From Microbispora sp. ZYX-F-249 (lineage in GTDB: Bacteria; Actinomycetota; Actinomycetes; Streptosporangiales; Streptosporangiaceae), in assembly GCF_039649665.1 (NCBI RefSeq), contig NZ_JBDJAW010000002.1:248001-312000 (forward strand): a stretch of DNA of 64,000 bases, written 5' to 3'. The translations under genes and the position numbers were made by a program. Under the pieces are notes generated by a model, which saw only the letters and a program-made list of their open reading frames with translations, was not told the DNA's origin and searched no databases. Numbering within the stretch: the stretch's first letter is position 1; every line of letters begins with the position of its first letter. This document shows, one piece after another, positions 9,903-17,289 of the stretch.

Positions 9903-10202
9903 CTAGGCGGCGCACTCGCGGCAGACCTGCTGGCCGTTCTTCTCCGAGGCCAGCTGGCTGCGGTGGTGCACCAGGAAGCACCGCGAACAGGTGAATTCAT
10001 CGGCCTGCCGAGGAATCACCCGCAGCGAGAGCTCCTCATTCGACAGATCCGCCCCCGGCAGCTCCAACGACTCGGCCAGATCGGTCTCGTCGATGTCGAT
10101 GCTGCCCGACGACTTGTCGCTCCTGCGCGCCTGGAGTTCCTGGAGGCTGTCCTCGTTGAGGTCGTCGTCGGTCTTACGCGGGCTGTCGTAGTCGGTAGCC
10201 AT
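9903..10202 (-). CDS. DUF4193 zinc-ribbon-like small protein
   Basis: 99 aa, acidic N-terminal two thirds (DSPRKTDDDLNEDSLQELQ ... DIDETDLAESLELPG) and a C-terminal CSRCFLVHHRSQLA ... CRECAA with two CxxC pairs, suggesting one bound zinc. This is the DUF4193 family, nearly universal in actinobacteria and of unknown function. The acidic tail plus zinc knuckle resembles small transcription- or translation-associated proteins, but that is inference. GGAG lies 6 nt before the ATG. It heads a two-gene unit with the EcsC-like protein. Confidence 0.92.
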   Translation of the reverse strand: MATDYDSPRKTDDDLNEDSLQELQARRSDKSSGSIDIDETDLAESLELPGADLSNEELSLRVIPRQADEFTCSRCFLVHHRSQLASEKNGQQVCRECAA

Positions 10203-10460
10203 CTGCTACTCCATCCCCCTCATCTATCTGCCTGCGCCTGTGTCGCGCGTGGATAACGCTCGGAAGGCCGGTGTTGTGCCCGCGGGGGCCGGTAAATTGT
10301 GCAATCGGTACCCGCTTGAACGAACACTGAACCTTCCGACACGCGAGGGGCATCCCGCCGGAGGCTGCGGTTAGCCAAATATGGCGAAAACCACAGTATC
10401 GGCGGTATCCCTACCGCGTTCGACGGCACATCCAACCACATGTACGGCGCGCTCGCTCCA

Positions 10461-11945
10461 TCAGCGCGCCGACTGCGGCGTCCCCGGAGAGCCCCCGGTC
10501 CCGGAGAGTCGTACCGTCACCACGAGGCCGCCCCCGTCTCGGGGAACGGCGGCGACCGTACCGCCGTGCGCGCGGACGATCGCGCGGACGATGGACAGGC
10601 CGAGACCCGCGCCCTTGGCGGACTGCACCCGGTCGGCATTCAGCCGTCGGAACGGCTCGAACAGGCTCTCCACCTCGTACGCGGGAACGTGCGGTCCCGT
10701 GTTCGCGACCTGAACAACCGCACCCCCGTCCACAATTCCCGTCCGGACCCATACTTTTCCGGATTCACCAAGATTGTGCTTGATGCCGTTCTCAACCAGG
10801 TTGGAGACGCAGCGTTCTATGAGTACGGGGTCGCCTGTCGTGGCCGCCGGGTGCAGGTCGTGCTCGACCGTGACGCCCTCCTCCCCGGCGAAGGGGGCCA
10901 GTTGCTCCACCGCCGTCCTGGCGACCTCCTGGACGTCCACGGGCTTGCGCACCGACAGCTCGCGCTCGCTGCGGGCGAGCAGCAGCAGGCCCTCGATGAG
11001 CCGCTCGTTGCGGGCCGTGGTGCCCAGGAGCGTACGCCCGAGCACCTTCAGGTCGTCGGAGGCCTCGGGGTCGGACAGCGCCACCTCCAGCACCGTGCGG
11101 TTGATCGCCAGCGGCGTGCGCAGCTCGTGCGAGGCGTTGTCCACGAACCGCCGCTGGGCGTCGAAGGCGGTGTTGAGCCGGGTGAGCATGGCGTCGAAGG
11201 TGTCGGCCAGCTCCTTCAGCTCGTCGTCGGGGCCCTGGAGGTCGATGCGCTCGTGGGCGAGCGAGGTCTCCGACAGCTTCCGCGCGGTCGCCGTCATCTT
11301 CATGACCGGCCGCAGGGCCCGGTCGGCCACGACGTAGCCGAGCATCAGAGCGAAGATCCCCACGCCCAGCAGCGCCAGCAGCGCCCGCTTCAGCAGTTCG
11401 CTGCGCGCCGCCGCGGTCACCGCCGCCTGCGACTGGCCGAACTGCCTGTTGACCTGGTCGACCCACTCCTGCGGCACGATGCCGCTCGGAAGGTAGATCT
11501 TCGGCACGTTCTGCCAGCCGACGTCGATCGCCTGGCCGACCAGCACGTACATGACCATCACCAGCAGCGCGCCCGCGACGAAGACCAGCGCGGCGTACGT
11601 GAGGGTCAGGCGCCACCGGATGCTGATCCGGTTCTGCAGCGACCTGATCTCGTCGAGCAGGTTGCCCCGCTGCACCGGGTGGGCGACCAGCGGCGGCGGC
11701 CCGTCCCAGGCGGGCGGGCCGCTGGGCGGCGGCGGCACCTGGCTGCGGTAGGGGCCGGTGCCCATCGGGCTCGACATCCTGCGGGTCGGACCGGCCGCCT
11801 GTGCTCCAGCCGGAGCCGGCGAGCCCGGCGTGGTCCCGGAACCCGGCGTCGTCGCGGAATCCGGCGTCGTCGCGGATCCCGCTTCGCCGGACGGCGGGAG
11901 GATCTGCGGCGTCCCCCTCTCGGAGGCGTCACGCGGTTCGGTCAC
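10461..11945 (-). CDS. cutS: Sensor histidine kinase, CutS-like
   Basis: 494 aa. A Pro/Gly-rich cytoplasmic N-terminus (about 1-130, with SATTPGSGTTPGSPAPAG) precedes a first membrane helix (TYAALVFVAGALLVMVMYVLV). An extracytoplasmic segment of about 65 residues, a second helix and a HAMP linker follow. The HisKA box is DNASHELRTPLAIN (phospho-His) and the HATPase has N (ENGIKHN) and G (GAGLGLSIV) boxes. It starts at a GTG with GGGAGGGG, 48 bp after the response regulator. Pairing with a regulator strongly like Streptomyces CutR supports the CutS call. No cysteine is visible in the extracytoplasmic loop. Confidence 0.88.
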   Translation of the reverse strand: MTEPRDASERGTPQILPPSGEAGSATTPDSATTPGSGTTPGSPAPAGAQAAGPTRRMSSPMGTGPYRSQVPPPPSGPPAWDGPPPLVAHPVQRGNLLDEIRSLQNRISIRWRLTLTYAALVFVAGALLVMVMYVLVGQAIDVGWQNVPKIYLPSGIVPQEWVDQVNRQFGQSQAAVTAAARSELLKRALLALLGVGIFALMLGYVVADRALRPVMKMTATARKLSETSLAHERIDLQGPDDELKELADTFDAMLTRLNTAFDAQRRFVDNASHELRTPLAINRTVLEVALSDPEASDDLKVLGRTLLGTTARNERLIEGLLLLARSERELSVRKPVDVQEVARTAVEQLAPFAGEEGVTVEHDLHPAATTGDPVLIERCVSNLVENGIKHNLGESGKVWVRTGIVDGGAVVQVANTGPHVPAYEVESLFEPFRRLNADRVQSAKGAGLGLSIVRAIVRAHGGTVAAVPRDGGGLVVTVRLSGTGGSPGTPQSAR

Positions 11946-11993
11946 AGGGCCCCTCCCCCGGGGAACAAGCGGAGACGGCGGCGGCGCGGGTCG

Positions 11994-12647
11994 TCACAGC
12001 CGGTACCCGACGCCCGGCACGGTCTCGATGACCGGCGGGTCGCCCAGCTTCTTGCGCAGCGTCATCATCGTCACCCTGACCACGTTGGTGAACGGGTCGA
12101 TGTTCTCGTCCCACGCCTTGTCGAGCAGGTCCTCCTGGCTGACGACGGCGCCCTCGGCCCGCAGCAGCTCCTCCAGCACCGCGAACTCCTTCTTGGTGAG
12201 GTGGATCTCCGCCCCGTCCCTCGTCACCTGACGCCTGCCGGGGTCGAGCCGGATGCCGGCGCGTTCGAGAACGGGCGGCAGCGGCGGCGCGGACCTGCGG
12301 CCGAGCGCGCGCACCCGGGCCACGAGCTCCATGAACACGAAGGGCTTGGCCAGGTAGTCGTCGGCGCCGATCTCCAGCCCCTCGACCTTGTCGTCCACAT
12401 CGCCCGCTGCCGTCAGCATGATGATCCGCGAGGCCGACCGCTGGGCGACAAGCCGGCGGGCCACCTCGTCACCGTGCACCTTGGGCAGGTCGCGGTCGAG
12501 CACGATCACGTCGTAGTCGATGTAGCCGGTCTTCTCCAGAGCGGCGGCGCCGTCGTAGGCGACGTCCACGGCCATCGCCTCCCGGCGGAGGCCGGTGGCG
12601 ATCGCGTCCGCGAGCACCCGCTCGTCCTCCACCACAAGCACGCGCAT
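11994..12647 (-). CDS. cutR: OmpR-family response regulator, CutR-like
   Basis: 217 aa. The receiver domain (1-115) has the acidic pair DE, phospho-acceptor Asp in DVIVLDRDLP, conserved Thr in IIMLTAAGD and Lys in LAKPF. A winged-helix DNA-binding domain follows (about 125-217, ending VIETVPGVGYRL). The sequence VDVAYDGAAALEKTGYIDYDVIVLDRDLP and KAWDENIDPFTNVVRVT closely follow what I recall of Streptomyces CutR, linked to secretion stress and glucose-dependent development. Start at ATG 12647 (GGAGG 5 nt away), not the TTG one codon upstream. Likely autoregulated: see the direct repeat upstream. Confidence 0.92.
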   Translation of the reverse strand: MRVLVVEDERVLADAIATGLRREAMAVDVAYDGAAALEKTGYIDYDVIVLDRDLPKVHGDEVARRLVAQRSASRIIMLTAAGDVDDKVEGLEIGADDYLAKPFVFMELVARVRALGRRSAPPLPPVLERAGIRLDPGRRQVTRDGAEIHLTKKEFAVLEELLRAEGAVVSQEDLLDKAWDENIDPFTNVVRVTMMTLRKKLGDPPVIETVPGVGYRL

Positions 12648-12694
12648 CAAGTCCTCCTAGCTGGTACGACGTCCTCATTGTGGTCACATTCGAC

Positions 12695-12711
12695 GTAAGC
12701 CGCCGGTAAGC
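12695..12711. promoter_or_regulatory. OmpR-type direct repeat upstream of cutR
   Basis: GTAAGC-CGCCG-GTAAGC, two identical hexamers with an 11-bp start-to-start period, 48 bp upstream of the cutR start. A spacing of 10-11 bp between direct half-sites is typical of OmpR-family dimers, so this is a candidate CutR autoregulatory site. Confidence 0.5.
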
Positions 12712-12720
12712 GGTTCCAGC

Positions 12721-12739
12721 GCTCTACGTGACGTAGAGC
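12721..12739. promoter_or_regulatory. Perfect inverted repeat in the cutR / small-ORF gap
   Basis: GCTCTACG-TGA-CGTAGAGC, a perfect 8-3-8 palindrome, between cutR (start 12647, leftward) and the 54-aa gene (start 12889, rightward). It could be an operator for either or a hairpin. It is next to the CutR-type direct repeat. Confidence 0.45.
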
Positions 12740-12888
12740 ACAGAAATTCACAGGTTTGCGGTCGGTCCGGACATGGGTAAGGCCCGTGACACCCTCCATT
12801 GTCGTGTCCCGGGGAAGGGCGCGCCTCTCCGCAGGAGCCGTGCCGGAGCCCCCAGTGACACGTTTCGCCCCCTGAGAAAGAAGGTGAG

Positions 12889-13053
12889 ATGGGCGAGTTC
12901 ACGACCACGATCGAAACCAGGCTCGACCAGGCCTACAAGGGTCTTGAAGAGGCCACCACGAGCGGGGACGACTTCCTCGCCGACACACTCACCGCCGAGA
13001 TCGAGGACCTGCACCGCCTCGCCGAGGATCACGGCATCTCCATCCCGCGCTGA
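12889..13053 (+). CDS. Small conserved-type protein, 54 aa
   Basis: A 54-residue ORF beginning MGEFTTTIETRLDQAYKG and ending HGISIPR, preceded by AAGGTGAG and followed 18 bp later by a perfect 30-bp terminator palindrome, so it looks like a complete independent gene. It is acidic and predicted largely helical (LTAEIEDLHRLAEDHG). Similar tiny proteins occur in other actinobacteria, from memory; function unknown. It is divergent from cutR, and the gap holds two candidate regulatory elements. Confidence 0.75.
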   Translation: MGEFTTTIETRLDQAYKGLEEATTSGDDFLADTLTAEIEDLHRLAEDHGISIPR

Positions 13054-13070
13054 CCGCTACGAACACTGAC

Positions 13071-13100
13071 GAGGGGGCCCGCCGATCGGCGGGCCCCCTC
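13071..13100 (+). terminator. Terminator of the 54-aa gene
   Basis: A perfect 30-bp palindrome of two 15-bp arms (each GAGGGGGCCCGCCGA or its complement) 18 bp after the stop codon. The stem is very stable; the tip must open to form a loop. Confidence 0.85.
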
Positions 13101-13173
13101 GCCTGTGTAGCCGGGCGATCTCCGGGCGTCCGTGCCGGACGGACGCCGGGCTCAGTACGCCCGGCTCAGTACG

Positions 13174-13265
13174 CCCGGCACTCTGTGCTCGTTGTGCCCG
13201 GCGCCCTGTGCTCGTTGCACCCGGCACTTTCTGCTCGTTGCGCCCGGCGCTCTCCGCCCGTTCGC
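13174..13265. repeat. 23-bp tandem repeat array (array 1)
   Basis: Three full units at 13174-13196, 13197-13219 and 13220-13242, plus a degenerate fourth to about 13265. Each begins CCCGGC and carries (T/C)TGCTCGTTG. They are preceded by a 14-bp duplication of CTCAGTACGCCCGG. The 366-bp stretch 13101-13466 has no gene I can support; the Arg-rich ORFs through it are repeat artefacts. A similar 23-bp array lies on the other side of the two small genes. Confidence 0.8.
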
Positions 13266-13466
13266 CTCCGCTCCGCGCGCGTCGCGCGCGGCGGGCTCTG
13301 CGTGAAATCACCGCGAATCCTGCGCGAACCCTGCGCGAACCCTGCCCGGCCCCCTCGTGAACTCTCCGGGGCTCCCAGTGGCTCCCGGTGGCTCCCGGTC
13401 AGGCGCGCGGGCGCCGCCGGCTCGCGCCCCGGGCCGACGCGGCGCGGCGCGCGGGCGCCGCCGGCG

Positions 13467-13643
13467 TCACGCGAAGTCGTCACGGTCCACGTCGGCCTCG
13501 GACATGGCCTCCTTGAGCTTGGCGGCCATCTCGGTGTCCTGTGACCCGCGTCCCGACTCGCCCTGCTGGGCGGGCGCGGCCTGCCGCGACAGCGCCGGGT
13601 CGTTCTGGTCGGTCTTGGGGGCGTTCTCTTCGGGCACGGTCAT
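13467..13643 (-). CDS. Small hydrophilic protein, 58 aa
   Basis: A 58-residue ORF (MTVPEENAPKTDQNDPALSR ... EADVDRDDFA) with a clear AAGGAG site 7 nt before the ATG. Composition is acidic and polar with a short helical segment (EMAAKLKEAMSEADVD), probably disordered otherwise. No family recognised. It is divergent from the DUF2795 gene across 163 bp. The longer frame upstream is not real: it runs through the DUF2795 gene in antisense. Confidence 0.6.
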   Translation of the reverse strand: MTVPEENAPKTDQNDPALSRQAAPAQQGESGRGSQDTEMAAKLKEAMSEADVDRDDFA

Positions 13644-13806
13644 GTTCTGCTCCTTCCGCCGTCGTCCTGCGCCGCGTACCCGCGAGGCGGCCGGGCATGC
13701 GGCCGGGACCTGGGCAATCGCTCCGGCCGGCGCGTACGGCGGCGTCAGGTTTGCCGTCAGGGACACGGGTAGGGCCTCCGGTCCCTGTGACGGAAAGGTG
13801 GAGCGT

Positions 13807-14064
13807 ATGCGACAGGAGCACGAGCCGGGCTCGCCGGAGGGCATGACGAAGCAGGAGGTGGACAGCCGCAGCGACCTCGCACGCTGGATCAGCGGGACGC
13901 ACGTCTTCCCGGCCGGCCGGGAAGACCTGCTGGCCCGCGCCACGTCCGAGTCGGCGCCGGACGGGGTGCTGTCCGCCCTGCGGTCCCTGCCTGACCGGAC
14001 GTTCGCCAACATCGAGGACGTGGCACGCGAGCTCGGCGTCGGCGGCGGCGAGCAGCGCGACTGA
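13807..14064 (+). CDS. DUF2795 domain protein
   Basis: 85 aa, with a GGAAAGGTGGAG site before the ATG. Residues about 22-80 (SDLARWISGTHVFPAGREDL ... LRSLPDRTFANIEDVARELG) match DUF2795, a small helical actinobacterial domain often found in proteins of 60-150 aa and of unknown function. The 3' end of the gene runs directly into a 23-bp repeat array: the last coding bases are already the first repeat unit, suggesting the array has expanded at the stop codon. Confidence 0.8.
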   Translation: MRQEHEPGSPEGMTKQEVDSRSDLARWISGTHVFPAGREDLLARATSESAPDGVLSALRSLPDRTFANIEDVARELGVGGGEQRD

Positions 14065-14213
14065 CGAGGACGGAGCAGCGCGATTGACGAGCACACCACA
14101 GCGCGGCCGACAAGCATGAAGCACCGCGATCAATAGACACAGCGCACCGCGATCAACAGACACAGCGCACCGCGATCAACAGATACAGCGCAGCGCGATC
14201 GACAAGCACAGCG
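14051..14213. repeat. 23-bp tandem repeat array (array 2), starting inside the DUF2795 gene
   Basis: Four clean 23-bp units at 14122-14144, 14145-14167, 14168-14190 and 14191-14213 share the core CGCGATC(A/G)ACA(G/A). They are preceded by three looser units from 14051, the first overlapping the DUF2795 stop codon. A GCTCGTC-T-GACGAGC palindrome at 14216-14230 closes the array. The period equals that of array 1, and CGAGCACA-like cores occur in both when array 1 is read on the minus strand. Confidence 0.8.
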
Positions 14214-14236
14214 CAGCTCGTCTGACGAGCGACCAC

Positions 14237-14265
14237 GGCGCCGGCCGGATCGACCGGCCGGCGCC
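14237..14265 (-). terminator. Terminator of the inositol-phosphatase family gene
   Basis: Perfect 12-bp GC stem (GGCGCCGGCCGG / CCGGCCGGCGCC) with a 5-nt loop, 25 bp beyond the stop codon of the minus-strand gene ending at 14290. Confidence 0.75.
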
Positions 14266-14289
14266 GCGGACGGTGTCGAAGCGGGGGCC

Positions 14290-15111
14290 TCAGTCGCGCT
14301 CGGGGTCGAGGGGAACGAGCAGGTCGTGCAGTTCCTCGAAGAGGCCCGGGGCGGCGCACAGCGCCATGTCGGGGCCGACCGGCCTGCCGTTCAGGCCGCC
14401 GAGCCGGGCCCCGGCCTCCGCGGCGATCAGCCCCGCCGCCGCGTGGTCCCAGTAGTTGGTGCCGCGCTCGTAGTAGGCGTCGACGCGGCCCGTCGCGACG
14501 GAGCAGAGATCGACGGCGCACGAGCCACCACGCCGGATGTCCCTGACTTGGGGCACGACCTGTGCCAGCACTTCGGCCTGCACCCGGCGACGCCCGGCCG
14601 CGTAGCCGAACCCGGTGGCGACGAGGGCCTTGGCCAGCGGGACGCCCGTGTTGCAGCGCAGCCGCTCGCCTCTCAGCCAGGCGCCCCCGCCCTTCGACGC
14701 GGTGAACAGCTCGCCGCGCGGCACGTTGTGCACCGCTCCCGCGACGATCTCGCCGTCCACCTCGACGCCGATGCTCACCGCCCAGTCCGGCAGGCCGTAC
14801 AGGAAGTTGACCGTGCCGTCGATGGGGTCGACGACCCACCGTACGGCGCCCTCGCCGGGGGTGTCGCCGCCCTCTTCGCCGAGGATCGCGTCGTGCGGCC
14901 TGGCCTCGGCGATCCTGCCGCGGATCAGTTCCTCCGCGGCGCGGTCGAGGGCGGTGACGACGTCGGTGGGGCTCGACTTGGTGGCGAGCACCTCGGGCCG
15001 CGCGGGCCGCTTGGCGAGGAGCATCTGGCCGGCCTCCTCCGCTATGCCGGCCGCCAGCTCCAGCAGCTCCTCCACCCGCGCGCGGTCATGCCGGTACTCC
15101 CGCTCGTCCAT
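14290..15111 (-). CDS. Inositol monophosphatase family protein
   Basis: 273 aa. The metal-dependent phosphatase signatures are present: LGEEGGD (metal-binding Glu), VVDPIDGTVNFLYGLPDWAVSIG (DPIDGT motif) and YWDHAAAGLIAAEAGA (third metal Asp). These place it in the Mg2+/Li+-sensitive IMPase/SuhB/CysQ superfamily. The substrate could be inositol-1-phosphate (for phosphatidylinositol or mycothiol synthesis in actinobacteria), fructose-1,6-bisphosphate or histidinol phosphate; sequence alone does not decide. A strong GAGGAGGGGG stretch precedes the ATG. Flanked by terminators on both sides, so monocistronic. Confidence 0.92.
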   Translation of the reverse strand: MDEREYRHDRARVEELLELAAGIAEEAGQMLLAKRPARPEVLATKSSPTDVVTALDRAAEELIRGRIAEARPHDAILGEEGGDTPGEGAVRWVVDPIDGTVNFLYGLPDWAVSIGVEVDGEIVAGAVHNVPRGELFTASKGGGAWLRGERLRCNTGVPLAKALVATGFGYAAGRRRVQAEVLAQVVPQVRDIRRGGSCAVDLCSVATGRVDAYYERGTNYWDHAAAGLIAAEAGARLGGLNGRPVGPDMALCAAPGLFEELHDLLVPLDPERD

Positions 15112-15151
15112 CCTGGCCTGCCCCCTCCTCGTACGTGCTCAAGAACGAAGC

Positions 15152-15182
15152 GCGGCCGACGCCCGGCTCGGGCGTCGGCCGC
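15152..15182 (-). terminator. Terminator of the S9 peptidase gene
   Basis: Perfect 14-bp stem (GCGGCCGACGCCCG and complement) with a 3-nt loop, 45 bp after the S9 peptidase stop codon and 40 bp before the next start. Confidence 0.85.
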
Positions 15183-15226
15183 ACGGATGACATCCTCCCA
15201 AACCAGGATGTACCGCCACTCAACGG

Positions 15227-17203
15227 TCAGCTCAGGGACGGTGGCCGGGTCCACTCCTCGTCCAGGACGTGCTGAGAAAGGAAGGCCAGGACGGTCTCGT
15301 ACCAGGCGATCGCGTTGCCGGGCTTGAGCACCCAGTGGTTCTCGTCGGGGAAGTAGAGGAACTTCGACTCGACCCCCGAACGCTGGAGGTCCCACCACAA
15401 CCGCAGGCCCTCGCCGATCGGCACGCGGTAGTCCTTGTCGCCGTGGATCACCAGCATCGGCGTCCTGATCTCGCCGAGCGACCGGTGGGGCGACAGCCGG
15501 GCGTACCGGGCGGACCCGAGGACGCCGAACTCCCGCTGCCAGAAGTTGGCGCCGTCGGTGGTGCCGGCGAACTGGTCCAGGTTCCACAGCGAGGCGTGCG
15601 TCACGATGGCCCGGAACCGGTCGGTGTGCCCGGCGACCCAGTTCGCCATGTAGCCGCCGAACGAGCCGCCCATCGCCGCCGTCCGCTGCTCGTCGATCTC
15701 CGGCCGCTTGAGGCACTCGTCAGTGATCGCCATGAGGTCGGCGTGGGTCACCGGCCCCCAGTCGCCCCAGCCCCGCTGGATCATGTCCTGGCCGTATCCC
15801 GTGGACATGCAGGGGTCGGGCAGCAGCACGGCGTAGCCGTGCCGCGCCATGATCCAGGGGTTCCAGCGCCAGCTCCAGTCGTTCCAGCTCGACACCGGGC
15901 CGCCGTGGATCCACAGCAGGAACGGCGCGGGGTCCTCGGCGGTCGCGTCCGCAGGGACGACCAGCCAGCCCCGGATCTCGGTCCCGTCCTCGGCCGTCGC
16001 GGTCACCTCGGTCAGCGTGCCGGGCAGGTCGAGCGGCGGCGTGGGCGAGGGCAGCGTCGTCACCGAACCGTCGGCGGCGATCCGCACCGGCCGCGGCGGC
16101 GAGTCGATCGCGCCGCGCAGGGCGAAGACCGAGCCGTCGGGCGCCGGGCACAGCTCGGCGTACGCACCGTCGTCGGCGGTCACCCGGGTGACCGCGCCGT
16201 CGAGGGGGACGCGGAAGACCGGCCGGCGGCCCTGGTGATCGGCGGCGAAGAAGAGCTCCCGGGAGGAGGGCGCCCACGCGACCGCCGCGGGGAAGATCTC
16301 CCCGGCGACCACGCGTCCCTCGCCCGTCTCCAGGTCGATCACCCACAGGTCGAGCGCGACCGGCACCTCCTCGGTGCCGTGCCGCTCCCGCACGCAGGCG
16401 ACCAGCCGCCCGTCGGGCGACACCACGACCGGACCGCCGAAGTCGTGCCCGCCGGACGTCGCGAGCGTGCGCCGGGATCCGTCGGCGACGTCGATCGCGA
16501 CCAGGTCCCAGCGGATGTCGCCGTTCCCGAGCGGCACCCGCCAGGTGGTGACCACGGTCCGCCCGTCCGGGGTGACGTCGAACGACATGTGCTCGTCCAG
16601 CGCGCCGCCGGGCTCGGGCGTGAGGTCGCGCACGTCCTCCAGGCCCTCGCGCGCCGCGCGGCCGGCGAAGAGCCGGGTCTGCGCCGGGCCGAGGTCGTGG
16701 TCCCAGTAACGCACCGGGTAGCCCTCGTGCAGGATCGCGCTCACCCCGGCCTCGTCGCGGGCCTTGCGTCGCTCCTCCTCGGTGCCGGCGTCGCCGGGCA
16801 GCACCGCGGAGGTGTAGACGACCGTGCCGCCGGCCGCCCGCACGCCGGAGACCCCGCCGGGGCGGGTGGCGACGCGCACCGGCTCGCCGCGCTCGGGCAG
16901 CAGCCACAGGGCGGCGCTGTCGCCGCCGGTCTCCTTGGCCGTCTCGTCGGGCCTGCGGGAGACGAAGAACAGGGCGCCGTCGGGGGCGAACTCGGCCCCC
17001 GCCTCCCCCTTCGCCGACCTGGTCAGCCGGCGGGGCTCGCCTCCGGGGTCCTGGGGGAGCTCCCACAGCGCGGTGCCGTACGACTTGCCGTCGGGGTTGA
17101 GCGACTGGACCACGGACACGAGCCGGGTCCCGTCGGGCGACAGCCGCAGGGAGTTCACGCGCGGCAGGGCCATGTATTCGCGGATGTCCGGAAATTGGCT
17201 CAC
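15227..17203 (-). CDS. S9 family prolyl oligopeptidase / acylaminoacyl-peptidase
   Basis: 658 aa. The N-terminal ~390 residues show repeated SPDG/APDG blades of a beta-propeller (LSPDGTRLVSV, FAPDGALFFVS, VSPDGRLVACV). An alpha/beta-hydrolase domain follows with the nucleophile in MGGSFGGYMANW, the acid in MLVIHGDKDYRVP and the His in PDENHWVLKPG. Such enzymes cleave short peptides or remove N-acylated residues; no signal peptide is visible, so it is likely cytosolic. Starts at a GTG; its upstream gap to the divergent ferrochelatase gene is only 86 bp, so promoters are back to back. Confidence 0.94.
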   Translation of the reverse strand: MSQFPDIREYMALPRVNSLRLSPDGTRLVSVVQSLNPDGKSYGTALWELPQDPGGEPRRLTRSAKGEAGAEFAPDGALFFVSRRPDETAKETGGDSAALWLLPERGEPVRVATRPGGVSGVRAAGGTVVYTSAVLPGDAGTEEERRKARDEAGVSAILHEGYPVRYWDHDLGPAQTRLFAGRAAREGLEDVRDLTPEPGGALDEHMSFDVTPDGRTVVTTWRVPLGNGDIRWDLVAIDVADGSRRTLATSGGHDFGGPVVVSPDGRLVACVRERHGTEEVPVALDLWVIDLETGEGRVVAGEIFPAAVAWAPSSRELFFAADHQGRRPVFRVPLDGAVTRVTADDGAYAELCPAPDGSVFALRGAIDSPPRPVRIAADGSVTTLPSPTPPLDLPGTLTEVTATAEDGTEIRGWLVVPADATAEDPAPFLLWIHGGPVSSWNDWSWRWNPWIMARHGYAVLLPDPCMSTGYGQDMIQRGWGDWGPVTHADLMAITDECLKRPEIDEQRTAAMGGSFGGYMANWVAGHTDRFRAIVTHASLWNLDQFAGTTDGANFWQREFGVLGSARYARLSPHRSLGEIRTPMLVIHGDKDYRVPIGEGLRLWWDLQRSGVESKFLYFPDENHWVLKPGNAIAWYETVLAFLSQHVLDEEWTRPPSLS

Positions 17204-17289
17204 CGCTCGAACCTACTCGCAGACGCGCCGCCCGCCCAACCCCGAAGGCGCGGGCCGAACCGTCGTACCGCCCGCGTAAGGTGTGGCGC

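Noticed and set aside
10440-12698. 752-codon plus-strand ORF across the CutS/CutR genes
   Set aside because: Spans two well-supported minus-strand genes; Arg/Gln/Val/His-rich composition typical of an antisense frame.
13057-13483. Arg/Ala-rich minus-strand ORFs through array 1
   Set aside because: Composition is produced by the repeats (ESAGRNEQ-like peptides); no ribosome sites or similarity.
13174-14213. CRISPR array
   Set aside because: The 23-bp units are directly tandem without unique spacers, and there are no cas genes.
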